From positions 1 through 64,000 of the forward strand of contig CAZYVT010000003.1 in the NCBI GenBank assembly GCA_964651335.1: DNA of 64,000 nt, written 5' to 3'. Positions 32,963 to 39,978 of the stretch are shown one piece after another. Made by a program: the position numbers and the translations under genes. Positions within the stretch are counted from its first letter, which is position 1; every line of letters begins with the position of its first letter. Below the pieces are notes generated by a model. The model had not been told where the DNA came from. It ran no database searches and saw only the letters and a list, made by a program, of their open reading frames with translations. The stretch is from 2-02-FULL-66-14 sp964651335. GTDB taxonomy: Bacteria; Pseudomonadota; Gammaproteobacteria; Burkholderiales; SG8-39.

Positions 32963-33732
32963 TGCGCCGCGCGGGCCTTGCCGCGGCGCTTGCCGCGGCG
33001 CTTGCCCTGCCGGGCGTGGCGTTCGCGCTCTTTGACGACGACGAGGCGCGCCGCAGGATCGAGGAGCTGCGCCGGCAGGTCGAGGCGAGCAAACGCGCGT
33101 TCGAGGAACGGCTTGCCAAGGTCGAGGACCAGCGCGCTCTGATCGACCTCGCGGCGCAAATCGAGGCGCTTAGAGGAGATCTTGCGAGGCTGCGCGGCCA
33201 GATCGAGGTGCTCGCGAACCAGATCGAGACTTCGGACAAGCGCCAGAAGGACCTCTACGTCGACATCGACACGCGGCTGAGGAAGCTGGAACAGGCGAAG
33301 GAACAGGCCGCAGCCGAGAAGCCGGCCGCCGACGCCGCCGCGGCCGCGGCCTCGGCGGAGACGAAGGCGTACGAAGCGGCGCTCAACCAGTTCAAGCTCG
33401 GCAACTACCCGCTCGCGATCTCCACATTCCAGGGCTTCCTGGTCACGTATCCCGCGAGCAAGCTGGCGCCGAACGCGCAATACTGGATCGGTAACGCGCA
33501 CTCTGCGCAAGGCCAGCATAAGCTGGCAATTGCGGCCCATCAAAAAGTGCTCGCCACGTGGCCTGAGGACGGCAAGGCAGCTGACGCGATGCTCAGCATT
33601 GCGACCTCGCAGGAGGCGCTGGGCGACCGGCGCGGGGCGCAAAAGACGCTCGAAGCGCTGCTCGCCAGGTATCCCGCCAGTCCTGCCGCGGCAAGCGCCA
33701 AGCAGCGCCTCGCGCAAGGGCCGAAGCGCTGA
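32962..33732 (+). CDS. cpoB: Cell division coordinator CpoB (YbgF), TPR protein
   Basis: A 256-residue periplasmic protein that couples Tol-Pal to peptidoglycan synthesis. It has a signal peptide (residues 1-23, ending AFA), a coiled-coil trimerisation helix (about 30-110), an Ala-rich linker and TPR repeats (about 135-256, for example YPLAISTFQGFLVTYPASKLAPNAQYWIGN). The ATG overlaps the pal stop by one base. The stop is overlapped by queC. Confidence 0.92.
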   Translation: MRRAGLAAALAAALALPGVAFALFDDDEARRRIEELRRQVEASKRAFEERLAKVEDQRALIDLAAQIEALRGDLARLRGQIEVLANQIETSDKRQKDLYVDIDTRLRKLEQAKEQAAAEKPAADAAAAAASAETKAYEAALNQFKLGNYPLAISTFQGFLVTYPASKLAPNAQYWIGNAHSAQGQHKLAIAAHQKVLATWPEDGKAADAMLSIATSQEALGDRRGAQKTLEALLARYPASPAAASAKQRLAQGPKR

Positions 33733-34409
33733 AACGCGCGGTCGTACTGCTCTCCGGCGGCTTGGACTCCGCGACCACTCTTGCGTGGGCGCGCGGGGAG
33801 GGCTACGAGTGCTTCTGCCTGTCGGTGGATTACGGGCAGCGCCACGGCGCCGAGCTCGGGGCGGCGAGGAAAATCGCAAAGCGCCTCGGTGCGGCCGAAC
33901 ACCGCGTCCTCCGGATCGACCTCACGCAGTTCGGCGGCTCGGCGCTCACCGATCGGGCGATCGACGTCCCCACCGCGGGCGTGCAGGCTGGCATCCCGGT
34001 GACCTACGTGCCGGCGCGCAACACGATCTTCCTTTCGCTCGCGCTCGGCTGGGCGGAAGTGCTCGGCGCGCAGCATCTGTTCGTCGGCGCCAATGCGGTG
34101 GACTATTCCGGCTACCCCGATTGCCGGCCCGAATACCTGCGCGCCTTCGAGGCGCTCGCCAACCTCGCGACCAAGGCGGCGGTGGAGGGCCGCAGGATCG
34201 AAGTCCGCGCACCGCTTCTCGACCTGCCGAAAGCGGCGATCGTGAAGCTTGCCGTCCAGCTCGGAGTCGATCCGGCCGAGACGGTGACCTGCTATCAACC
34301 TGACGCCGAAGGACGCGCGTGCGGCGCCTGCGACGCCTGCCGCATCCGCAAGGCGGGGTTCGAAGCCGCCGGCGTTCCTGACTCGACGAGGTACATTAGA
34401 ATTTCCTGA
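33729..34409 (+). CDS. queC: 7-cyano-7-deazaguanine synthase QueC
   Basis: Makes preQ0, the precursor of queuosine, from carboxy-deazaguanine with ATP and ammonia. The PP-loop SGGLDSATT sits at the very N-terminus and four Cys near the end (CYQPDAEGRACGACDACR) bind zinc. The motif-bearing frame has no ATG, GTG or TTG before the loop. The first possible start is CTG at 33729, which overlaps the cpoB stop (CTGA) and gives the expected KRAVVLLSGG opening, 226 residues. A TTG at 33762 would delete half of the loop. Confidence 0.88.
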   Translation: MKRAVVLLSGGLDSATTLAWARGEGYECFCLSVDYGQRHGAELGAARKIAKRLGAAEHRVLRIDLTQFGGSALTDRAIDVPTAGVQAGIPVTYVPARNTIFLSLALGWAEVLGAQHLFVGANAVDYSGYPDCRPEYLRAFEALANLATKAAVEGRRIEVRAPLLDLPKAAIVKLAVQLGVDPAETVTCYQPDAEGRACGACDACRIRKAGFEAAGVPDSTRYIRIS

Positions 34410-35524
34410 TGCAAGCGAATCCGGCGCAACTCGCGCACTACGTCGCGTGGGGCTCCTTCGCGCTCGCCTTCGTCTTCGGCGCGGTCGGCAACAAGACCAA
34501 TTTCTGCACCATGGGCGCGGTCTCCGACTGGGTCAACATGGGCGACACCAGCCGCATGCGCATGTGGCTGCTCGCGATCGGGGTCGCCATCCTCGGCGCC
34601 AATGCGCTGCACCTCGCCGGTGTCGTGGATCTCTCGAAATCGATCTACCCGGGGCCGAACTTCACCTGGCTCTCGTACCTCGTCGGCGGATTTCTCTTCG
34701 GCGTCGGCATGACGCTCGGCTCGGGCTGCGGCTCGAAGACGCTGATCCGCATCGGCGCCGGCAACCTCAAGTCGGTGGTCGTTTTCATCGTACTCGGCAT
34801 CGTCGCGTACATGACGCTGCGCGGCATCCTGGGCGCCTTCCGCGTCGGGGTGCTGGAGCAGGCCTCGATCTCGCTCAGCGGCGGACAGGACCTGCCCTCG
34901 CTCTTTGCGCGCGCGCTCGGCGGCGACAAGCCGGCCTGGGAAATCGCGACGACCGCGCTCCTCGGCGGCGGGCTGGTCGCGTACGCCTACAGCTCGAAGG
35001 ACTTCCGCTCGAGTTTTGACTACACGCTGGGCGGCGTGGTGACCGGCCTCGTGGTGGTGGGCGGATGGGTGGTGAGCGGAAAGCTCGGCTACCTCGCGGA
35101 AGATCCGCAAACGCTGCAGGAAGCGTTCGTTGCGACCAATACCGGGCGGATGGAAGCGTTCAGCTTCGTTGCGCCGTTCGCCTTTTCGCTCGAATACCTG
35201 ATGCTCTGGACCGACAAGACGAAGATCGTGACCTACGGCATCGCGTCGGCGGCGGGCGTGATCGCAGGCTCGGCGGCGTGGGCGCTCGCAACGAAGAGCT
35301 TTCGCTGGGAGGGCTTTCGCGATGCCGAGGACACCGCGAGCCACCTCATCGGCGCTGCGCTCATGGGATTCGGCGGCATCACCGCGCTCGGCTGCACCAT
35401 CGGACAGGGGATCTCGGGGTTTTCCACGCTCGCGCTCGGATCGATCATCACTTTTGTCGCGATCATCGGCGGCGCAGCGGCGACGATGAAGTGGCAATAC
35501 TGGCGCCTGAGCCGACAGGGCTGA
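34409..35524 (+). CDS. YeeE/YedE-family thiosulfate-type transporter
   Basis: A 371-residue membrane protein of the YeeE/YedE (TsuA) family, which imports thiosulfate or related sulfur compounds. Roughly nine or ten hydrophobic segments are seen. The pathway cysteines of the family are present: VGNKTNFCTMGAVSDW near the start, LGSGCGSKTLIRIGAGNLKS at about residue 110 and LGCTIGQGISG near the end. The start overlaps the queC stop (TGATG). No TusA-like partner gene adjoins it. Confidence 0.85.
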   Translation: MQANPAQLAHYVAWGSFALAFVFGAVGNKTNFCTMGAVSDWVNMGDTSRMRMWLLAIGVAILGANALHLAGVVDLSKSIYPGPNFTWLSYLVGGFLFGVGMTLGSGCGSKTLIRIGAGNLKSVVVFIVLGIVAYMTLRGILGAFRVGVLEQASISLSGGQDLPSLFARALGGDKPAWEIATTALLGGGLVAYAYSSKDFRSSFDYTLGGVVTGLVVVGGWVVSGKLGYLAEDPQTLQEAFVATNTGRMEAFSFVAPFAFSLEYLMLWTDKTKIVTYGIASAAGVIAGSAAWALATKSFRWEGFRDAEDTASHLIGAALMGFGGITALGCTIGQGISGFSTLALGSIITFVAIIGGAAATMKWQYWRLSRQG

Positions 35525-35545
35525 TAAAATCGCGCCCTTTTCCAC

Positions 35546-35621
35546 GGGTCGTTAGCTCAGCTGGTAGAGCAGCGGACTTTTAATCCGTTGGTCGGCGGTT
35601 CGAATCCGCCACGACCTACCA
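35546..35621 (+). tRNA. tRNA-Lys (anticodon TTT)
   Basis: A 76-base cloverleaf including an encoded CCA. The acceptor stem GGGTCGT pairs with ACGACCT, the D-arm TAGCTCAGCTGGTAGAGC is canonical, the anticodon loop CTTTTAA reads UUU, and GGTTCGAATCC is the T-loop. A TAAAAT at 35525 may be its -10. The 3' half doubles as the integration site of the element that follows, which restores an intact gene at this end. Confidence 0.96.
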
Positions 35622-35624
35622 AAT
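35575..35624 (+). repeat. attL: 50-bp direct repeat in tRNA-Lys
   Basis: Identical over 50 bases to 40811-40860. It spans the anticodon loop to three bases past the CCA, the usual target of tyrosine recombinases. Outside it the two copies diverge at once on both sides. Confidence 0.92.
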
Positions 35625-35630
35625 ACACAA

Positions 35631-35661
35631 GGCTTTAGCTCTCGCTAAGGCCTTTTTCTTT
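35631..35661 (+). terminator. Rho-independent terminator after tRNA-Lys
   Basis: A nine-base stem GGCTTTAGC / GCTAAGGCC (one G-T pair) with a TCTC loop, followed by TTTTTCTTT. It lies just inside the element, so the tRNA uses a terminator brought by the insertion, and it overlaps the last codons of the integrase gene. Confidence 0.7.
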
Positions 35662-36669
35662 GGTGGTCTGTGCCAAATTTGTGCCGCCAATCAGTCCCGC
35701 GATCCTCTCGGCATGCTCCGCAAAATTCGCCGGAGCCAAGTGAGCGTACCGCCGGACCATCCCATCGGATTCCCAAGCACCCATCTCCTGCAACACATTC
35801 GACGGCGTACCACGTTGCGCCAGCCAACTCGCCCAGGTGTGGCGCAGGTCGTGCCAGCGGAAATCTTCAATGCCAGCTCGCTTTAGCGCCTCACGCCACG
35901 CACGCGTATTCGCCCACGCAACAGGCTTGCCGTTGAAGGTAAAGACACGCTCGGGATGCTTACCAAGCTGGCGCACTAGGACCTCTGCCGCCGTCGAATT
36001 GAGCGAAACGTGGATTGGTCTGCGGCCCTTCGCTTGGTCAGCGTGAATCCACGCTACCCGGCGATCTAGGTCAACTTGCGACCATTCAAGCTTCAATACA
36101 TTCGACTGGCGAAGTCCTGTCGATAGCGCAAACCTCACGATATCGGCCTGGTGCAGTGGTAGTTCCCGCAGGAGCGCTTGAGCTTGCTCCGGCGTGATCC
36201 ACCTAACGCGCCGCTTCGCTTCCCGATACAGCTTCACCTTCGGCACCCGGTCAATCCACTCCCATTCGAAGGCCGCCTTCCGCAGAATCGCCCGTATAAG
36301 CGCGAGGTAGCGATTGGCGGTCGAAGCGCTGGATTGTTCTGCCTTGATGCGGGCAAGGTCCGCGACGTGCTCCCGATTGATCGAGTCCAGATACCTAGCG
36401 CGAAGGAATGGCTGTAGCCATCGGAGCTTCGCCTTGTCCTCGTCAATCGTTGCCTTCTCGGATTCCTGCAACCACTTCAAGGCCGCCTCGTCCCAGGTTC
36501 TACGAGGCCGTTCCCCGAGCTTCTGGACCCGCCATGCTTCTGCCTTGAGCTTGTCTTCTAGCTCCTGGGCCTTGGCCCTGTCCTTTGTGCGAGCAGAGCA
36601 TCTAATTCGCTCGCCGCCCGGAGTGGTGAATCGAATCCACCACGTACCACCGCGTTTGTAGAGTGACAT
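35635..36669 (-). CDS. int: Tyrosine recombinase (site-specific integrase)
   Basis: A 344-residue phage-type integrase. An N-terminal arm/SAM-like region (MSLYKRGGTWWIRFTT, then TWDEAALKWLQE) precedes the catalytic domain. The active-site Arg is in STGLRQSNVLKLEW, the His-x-x-Arg box in HDLRHTWASWLAQRG and the nucleophilic Tyr in MVRRYAHLAP. It ends ten bases from attL and presumably catalyses integration into tRNA-Lys. Its first 112 bases overlap the excisionase-like gene in another frame. Confidence 0.95.
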   Translation of the reverse strand: MSLYKRGGTWWIRFTTPGGERIRCSARTKDRAKAQELEDKLKAEAWRVQKLGERPRRTWDEAALKWLQESEKATIDEDKAKLRWLQPFLRARYLDSINREHVADLARIKAEQSSASTANRYLALIRAILRKAAFEWEWIDRVPKVKLYREAKRRVRWITPEQAQALLRELPLHQADIVRFALSTGLRQSNVLKLEWSQVDLDRRVAWIHADQAKGRRPIHVSLNSTAAEVLVRQLGKHPERVFTFNGKPVAWANTRAWREALKRAGIEDFRWHDLRHTWASWLAQRGTPSNVLQEMGAWESDGMVRRYAHLAPANFAEHAERIAGLIGGTNLAQTTKEKGLSES

Positions 36670-36878
36670 TCGCTTAACTCCTTTCTCAGCGTCACTCGCA
36701 ACGCTTGCCGAGGTCGAGCATAAAGCGAACGAAGATACTCGGCAAGATCATCTTCAAGAAATACCCAACGCTTACCCGCTTTCGCGCCCGGGAGCTGACC
36801 CATGCGAGCGCGCCGGCGAACCTCCTCCGGATGCATCTTCAAGAAAGCAGCGGCTTCCGCCAGAACTAAGGAGCGCAT
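36558..36878 (-). CDS. Excisionase-like helix-turn-helix protein overlapping int
   Basis: A 106-residue protein. Residues 1-50 form a MerR/excisionase-type helix-turn-helix (LAEAAAFLKMHPEEVRRRAR, GKRWVFLEDDLAEYLRSL). The C-terminal half (CHSTNAVVRGGFDS and on) is a stretch I have seen conserved in homologues accompanying integrases of Burkholderiales elements. It ends 112 bases inside int, in a different frame, as xis genes of some phages do. Likely role: recombination directionality factor or repressor. Confidence 0.75.
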   Translation of the reverse strand: MRSLVLAEAAAFLKMHPEEVRRRARMGQLPGAKAGKRWVFLEDDLAEYLRSLYARPRQALRVTLRKELSECHSTNAVVRGGFDSPLRAASELDALLAQRTGPRPRS

Positions 36879-36879
36879 G

Positions 36880-37113
36880 TCAATCAAGGCCTTCGCTGCC
36901 TTTACCCTGTAGCTCCCACATAACCCGAATGCACCGACGCCGCTGCTCTCGTGGCAGACAGACCATGACGTACATACACTCGTCATATCCCTGAATTTCC
37001 TCAATCGGAATCCCATTCAGTGTCGCCCGGACGTCGAGCTGATGAAGCATGGAGATCACCCAGTCCATGCACCCTCGATCAATCCACGCAGGGAGCTTTG
37101 GCCGATTGTTCAC
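36880..37113 (-). CDS. Hypothetical 77-residue protein of the element
   Basis: A frame from GTG at 37113, whose first four bases overlap the rep stop (GTGA), to a stop one base before the excisionase-like start. The peptide is acidic-neutral with MDWVISMLHQLDVRATLNG and a Cys-containing MYVMVCLPREQRRRC segment. Its tight packing between two clear genes supports it being real. The family is not recognised. Confidence 0.55.
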   Translation of the reverse strand: MNNRPKLPAWIDRGCMDWVISMLHQLDVRATLNGIPIEEIQGYDECMYVMVCLPREQRRRCIRVMWELQGKGSEGLD

Positions 37114-38144
37114 TCAGCGTCCTCCCGCTCGTACACGCCGAGAAACTGCCCGACTTCAAGGCGCTTCGGAGTTCCGCCGCGCCAAAGTTTCTTAACTACG
37201 CGCTCAGCGCTCCCCTCGCGCTCGAGCATCGTGTCCACGAGCGGCCCGTAAGCAATACGGGCGTAGTGAATGATTCGCTGATAGCTAATGCTGTCGGTGC
37301 GCCTAAGCGTAGGAATCCGAGAACCAACACCACTGACCCAGGACAGAGCCGGATACGCTCCCGTGATGTAGGGCGCAGGATTAGCGATTACATCCCAAGG
37401 AATCACGCGATCGACGTTGTGAAGCTCGACCTCCCATCGCGTCCAGGGCGAATCCGCCTCCCCTAGCTGTTTTCCCTTCTCGTAGACGCGAAGTAACTTC
37501 CCATTCTTTCGCTTGCCAACGTAGAACGTCCGCCCCGAGCCATCTGGAGCGATCCAATTCCCTTTTTGGTCGCAGGAAGGTCTCCGGCCTCCTGCATTGA
37601 ATGCGCCGCCGAGGTAGAGCTCTACCGCCTCACTTACGGGGCGATCCCCCAGGTAGTCGTCTACCGCGCCGTCCCAACGAGTTATCCGGCACTTGAGCTC
37701 GCCCTCAAGCAGCTCGACCAACCGAGCCCAATCCGGCACCAAGGCGCAGCCCTCGCCTGGAATGCTGAGAAGCCCGGTATTCGCCTGACCACCCAACGCG
37801 AACCGCACGCCGCCGCGCTGGAATCGGTACCCCTGCCCATACCCATGCAGCCCCCGACCGAGGGACTCCATGGACCCGAAGGCGGGACCTACGACGTTCG
37901 TTAACCGGTAGAAAACACCGCCCGGTATGTCGCCCCACTCGGGCAACCGGAAGGTGACATTCAGGTAATCGGTGAAGGCCGGGAAGCCTTTCCCGTCACT
38001 ACAGGGGGATTTCCCCCTTTCCTCTAACCTTTCCCCCCGTATTACCAGACGGGGGGAGTCCGCGGCGGCGTCCGCCGCCTGCGGCGGCTGGGCGCTCGCG
38101 CCGACGTTTCCACTGCTCGAATTGCCGTACCGGGTAACCATCAC
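37110..38144 (-). CDS. Replication initiation protein (Rep_trans family)
   Basis: About 344 residues, resembling initiators that nick a double-strand origin for rolling-circle replication in plasmids, ICEs and filamentous-phage elements. Conserved blocks are TDYLNVTFRLPEW, GLHGYGQGYRF, KCRITRWDGAVDDYLGD with acidic metal ligands, and GRTFYVGKRKNGKLLRVYEKGKQLGE, where the second Tyr (in RVYEKG) lies near the expected nucleophile. The N-terminal 55 residues are low-complexity and coincide with strong DNA hairpins. GTG 38144 or ATG 38141 are the only ordinary starts, so the true N-terminus is uncertain. Confidence 0.8.
   Translation of the reverse strand: MMVTRYGNSSSGNVGASAQPPQAADAAADSPRLVIRGERLEERGKSPCSDGKGFPAFTDYLNVTFRLPEWGDIPGGVFYRLTNVVGPAFGSMESLGRGLHGYGQGYRFQRGGVRFALGGQANTGLLSIPGEGCALVPDWARLVELLEGELKCRITRWDGAVDDYLGDRPVSEAVELYLGGAFNAGGRRPSCDQKGNWIAPDGSGRTFYVGKRKNGKLLRVYEKGKQLGEADSPWTRWEVELHNVDRVIPWDVIANPAPYITGAYPALSWVSGVGSRIPTLRRTDSISYQRIIHYARIAYGPLVDTMLEREGSAERVVKKLWRGGTPKRLEVGQFLGVYEREDAE
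37981..38090. other. Cluster of hairpins in the 5' part of rep: candidate replication origin
   Basis: Several perfect or near-perfect inverted repeats in about 110 bp: GGGAA/TTCCC (37981-37994), GGGGGA-TT-TCCCCC (38004-38017), CCCCCCGT-N8-ACGGGGGG (38033-38056) and a GC-rich palindromic run around 38060-38090. Rep_trans initiators nick at hairpins that often lie within their own gene, so this is a candidate double-strand origin. No nick site is identified. Confidence 0.45.
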
Positions 38145-38187
38145 CCGGCCAGACTACCGGGGAATAGTTACCCTGTCAAGGTACCGG
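38128..38187. repeat. Three TACCGG repeats at 27-bp intervals upstream of rep
   Basis: TACCGG at 38128, 38155 and 38182, each exactly 27 bp apart, around the rep start. Further copies in inverted orientation occur at 38607-38612 (TACCGG) and 38624-38629 (CCGGTA). Regular spacing on one face of the helix suggests binding sites for Rep or a repressor. Confidence 0.5.
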
Positions 38188-38202
38188 ATACCCGGTCACC
38201 CA

Positions 38203-38565
38203 CTAGGCCAGCTGGCGCCGGCCCTCGAGCGGGATTTCGCCCGCAACCGCTTTCCAGTACGCCTTGAGCTTCTCGGCAACCAAGTAACCGATCGACTTGT
38301 CAATGAGCGGCCCCTTCTCATCGAACTCGTCGCGGATGTTGATCCCGAGAATCTGCTCGTACTTTCGTATCGTGCGTTTGTTGTGGATGAGGACCACAAT
38401 ACGCCAGCCAAACAGGTGACCGAGAAATAGCATGCCTATGGCGCTTTCGAGCTCGTCGAAAATGCCCTTAAACCGTGTTGACGCCTCGGCAACGATGCGT
38501 ACCAGGCGTGCCGCGTCATCTTTGGAAACTTCGGGGACTTTTCGCTCGGGTTTGTGTTTAGCCAT
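38203..38565 (-). CDS. Hypothetical 120-residue protein of the element
   Basis: A basic start (AKHKPERKVPEV) and a helical middle with GHLFGWRIVVLIHNKRTIRKYEQILG, followed by a C-terminal YLVAEKLKAYWKAVAGEIP helix. It lies between rep and the methyltransferase on the same strand as both. I recall similar proteins near rep genes in other proteobacterial elements but cannot assign a function. ATG 38565 is preferred to an in-frame start 14 codons upstream. Confidence 0.55.
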   Translation of the reverse strand: MAKHKPERKVPEVSKDDAARLVRIVAEASTRFKGIFDELESAIGMLFLGHLFGWRIVVLIHNKRTIRKYEQILGINIRDEFDEKGPLIDKSIGYLVAEKLKAYWKAVAGEIPLEGRRQLA

Positions 38566-38704
38566 CGTTGCCGTCCGGTCGAGGAGGGGCGATAACGATA
38601 CGCCCATACCGGGTACTGATCAACCGGTACACAACTCCACAGGCACCCCCACCGCGTTGGCGTATCAGGCGCTCGCGGCGGCCCCTTCTATGGATTTGTG
38701 CTGA

Positions 38705-39730
38705 CTACGCTAGCACTTCGCTGAATCGAACCTTGCTGGCCTCAAGGTACTCGGGGCTCAAGTCCATAGCGATCCATCGCCTTGCCAATTGCTCTGAGAC
38801 TACCCCGGTCGTATTGGACCCGGCAAATGGATCTACTACAACATCATCTTCGTCGGTCAACAGCTTGATAAAAAACTCTGGAAGACTTGCAGGGAAACGT
38901 GCAGGGTGAATCCTAATTCCGAGCTCCTTGCATCGCTTAGTAAATTCGTCGTTAGATGCGTTATTCCCGAATCTAAGCATGTCCTCGGGAATGGACTCTT
39001 CAATCACGTTCGCAGGGATTGCTCCCCCTGCTTCAATGCTCACGAAGGAAGAATTGATAACGTGGCCAGAGGGTCGCACTGTTTGACGCACTCCCCTCTG
39101 ATTTAGCCGGAGCATGTCCTTGCTATACGGCCTAAGAACGTTCCGATTGTTTGCTTTAGGCCATGGCGTTTTAGATAACCACCATACGTACTCGACGGAC
39201 TCTTTAACCCGAATTCGCCGGACCGTCACCCATTCAGCCGGCGCCGGCATCTTTGCAGGGTTGTACCAGAAACACTCTTGCGCAAGATGAAAGCCAAGCT
39301 CCTCAACAAGAGCGATTAGCAGCTTGAAGTGGTACAGAGAGCGGGTAGGTGTTCCGGCGTTGTAGCTTCCGCCAACGTTCAAAACGAAGCTGCCATCATC
39401 CGTAAGTATCCGTTTAATTTCCTTCGCGAACTGTAGGAACCACTGGACGTACTTGGCCTTGTCAACGTTGCCGTACTCCTTCTTGAAGTGCAACGCGTAG
39501 GGAGGAGAGGTAAATACGAGGTTGGTCGACGCCGTCGGGATAGCGGTCAACAACTGTCGAGAGTCGCCGGAAAAGGCAGCCCCCAACGGGGTGCGGTACT
39601 GGGGCGCGGTACCTGCGATCAGCATATCTGCGCGCGGTGATCTGGAGAACACCAGCCCGCTTTGTACGCTTGTCTTCGCTACACTCATTACACGCGGTGA
39701 AGCCCTCGCAGAGATTGTGCGATTATCCAT
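38705..39730 (-). CDS. Site-specific DNA N4-cytosine methyltransferase, PvuII-like
   Basis: A 341-residue beta-type methyltransferase. The catalytic motif TSPPYALHFKKEYGN, then YVQWFLQFAKEI, PSGHVINSSF, the HPARFPASLPEFFIKLLT segment and the S-adenosylmethionine motif DPFAGSNTTGVVSEQLARR match M.PvuII closely throughout, so it probably modifies cytosine at N4; the target (CAGCTG in PvuII) may differ. The N-terminal 50 residues are variable and an internal ATG at 39688 is a possible start. It is divergent from the helix-turn-helix and nuclease genes, the same layout as the PvuII system. Confidence 0.9.
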   Translation of the reverse strand: MDNRTISARASPRVMSVAKTSVQSGLVFSRSPRADMLIAGTAPQYRTPLGAAFSGDSRQLLTAIPTASTNLVFTSPPYALHFKKEYGNVDKAKYVQWFLQFAKEIKRILTDDGSFVLNVGGSYNAGTPTRSLYHFKLLIALVEELGFHLAQECFWYNPAKMPAPAEWVTVRRIRVKESVEYVWWLSKTPWPKANNRNVLRPYSKDMLRLNQRGVRQTVRPSGHVINSSFVSIEAGGAIPANVIEESIPEDMLRFGNNASNDEFTKRCKELGIRIHPARFPASLPEFFIKLLTDEDDVVVDPFAGSNTTGVVSEQLARRWIAMDLSPEYLEASKVRFSEVLA

Positions 39731-39751
39731 GAGCCTGACGCTAACTTAATA

Positions 39752-39768
39752 GGTTGACAATGTCAACC
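39752..39768. promoter_or_regulatory. 17-bp palindromic operator over the start codon of the helix-turn-helix gene
   Basis: GGTTGACAATGTCAACC: two perfect 8-bp arms around a central A, which is the first base of the ATG at 39760. It lies 22 bp from the methyltransferase start on the other strand. A protein bound here would block translation or transcription of the regulator-nuclease pair and could act on the methyltransferase promoter too. It differs from the known C-boxes of PvuII-type systems. Confidence 0.65.
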
Positions 39769-39978
39769 CAGAAGAACTCGGTCCCAGAGCTCGCGGAATG
39801 GATTTCCCTTTCGGAGGCCGCTCGTCTTCGAGGCGTGAGCCGTCAGGCGATTTCGAAGCTTGTTAAACAGGGCCGCCTTCGCACTCTTAACGCAGGAGGC
39901 CGCCCATTGGTCTACAAGGCTGACGTGAGCAGCTTTAGGCCCCTGCCGGCAGGGAGAAAAGGGGGACGTAAACAGTGA
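39760..39978 (+). CDS. Small helix-turn-helix protein, putative controller of the restriction-modification module
   Basis: A 72-residue protein with a helix-turn-helix of excisionase/MerR-like type (EWISLSEAARLRGVSRQAISK, then a wing GRLRTLNAGGRPLVYKADV) and a basic tail. It occupies the place of the C-protein in PvuII-type systems: divergent from the methyltransferase and overlapping the nuclease gene by four bases (GTGA). Classical C-proteins are Xre-type, so this would be a different controller class. Autoregulation through the palindrome at its start codon is inferred. Confidence 0.7.
   Translation: MSTQKNSVPELAEWISLSEAARLRGVSRQAISKLVKQGRLRTLNAGGRPLVYKADVSSFRPLPAGRKGGRKQ

Noticed and set aside
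33762..34409. TTG start for queC
   Set aside because: It would begin inside the SGGLDS PP-loop and remove essential residues.
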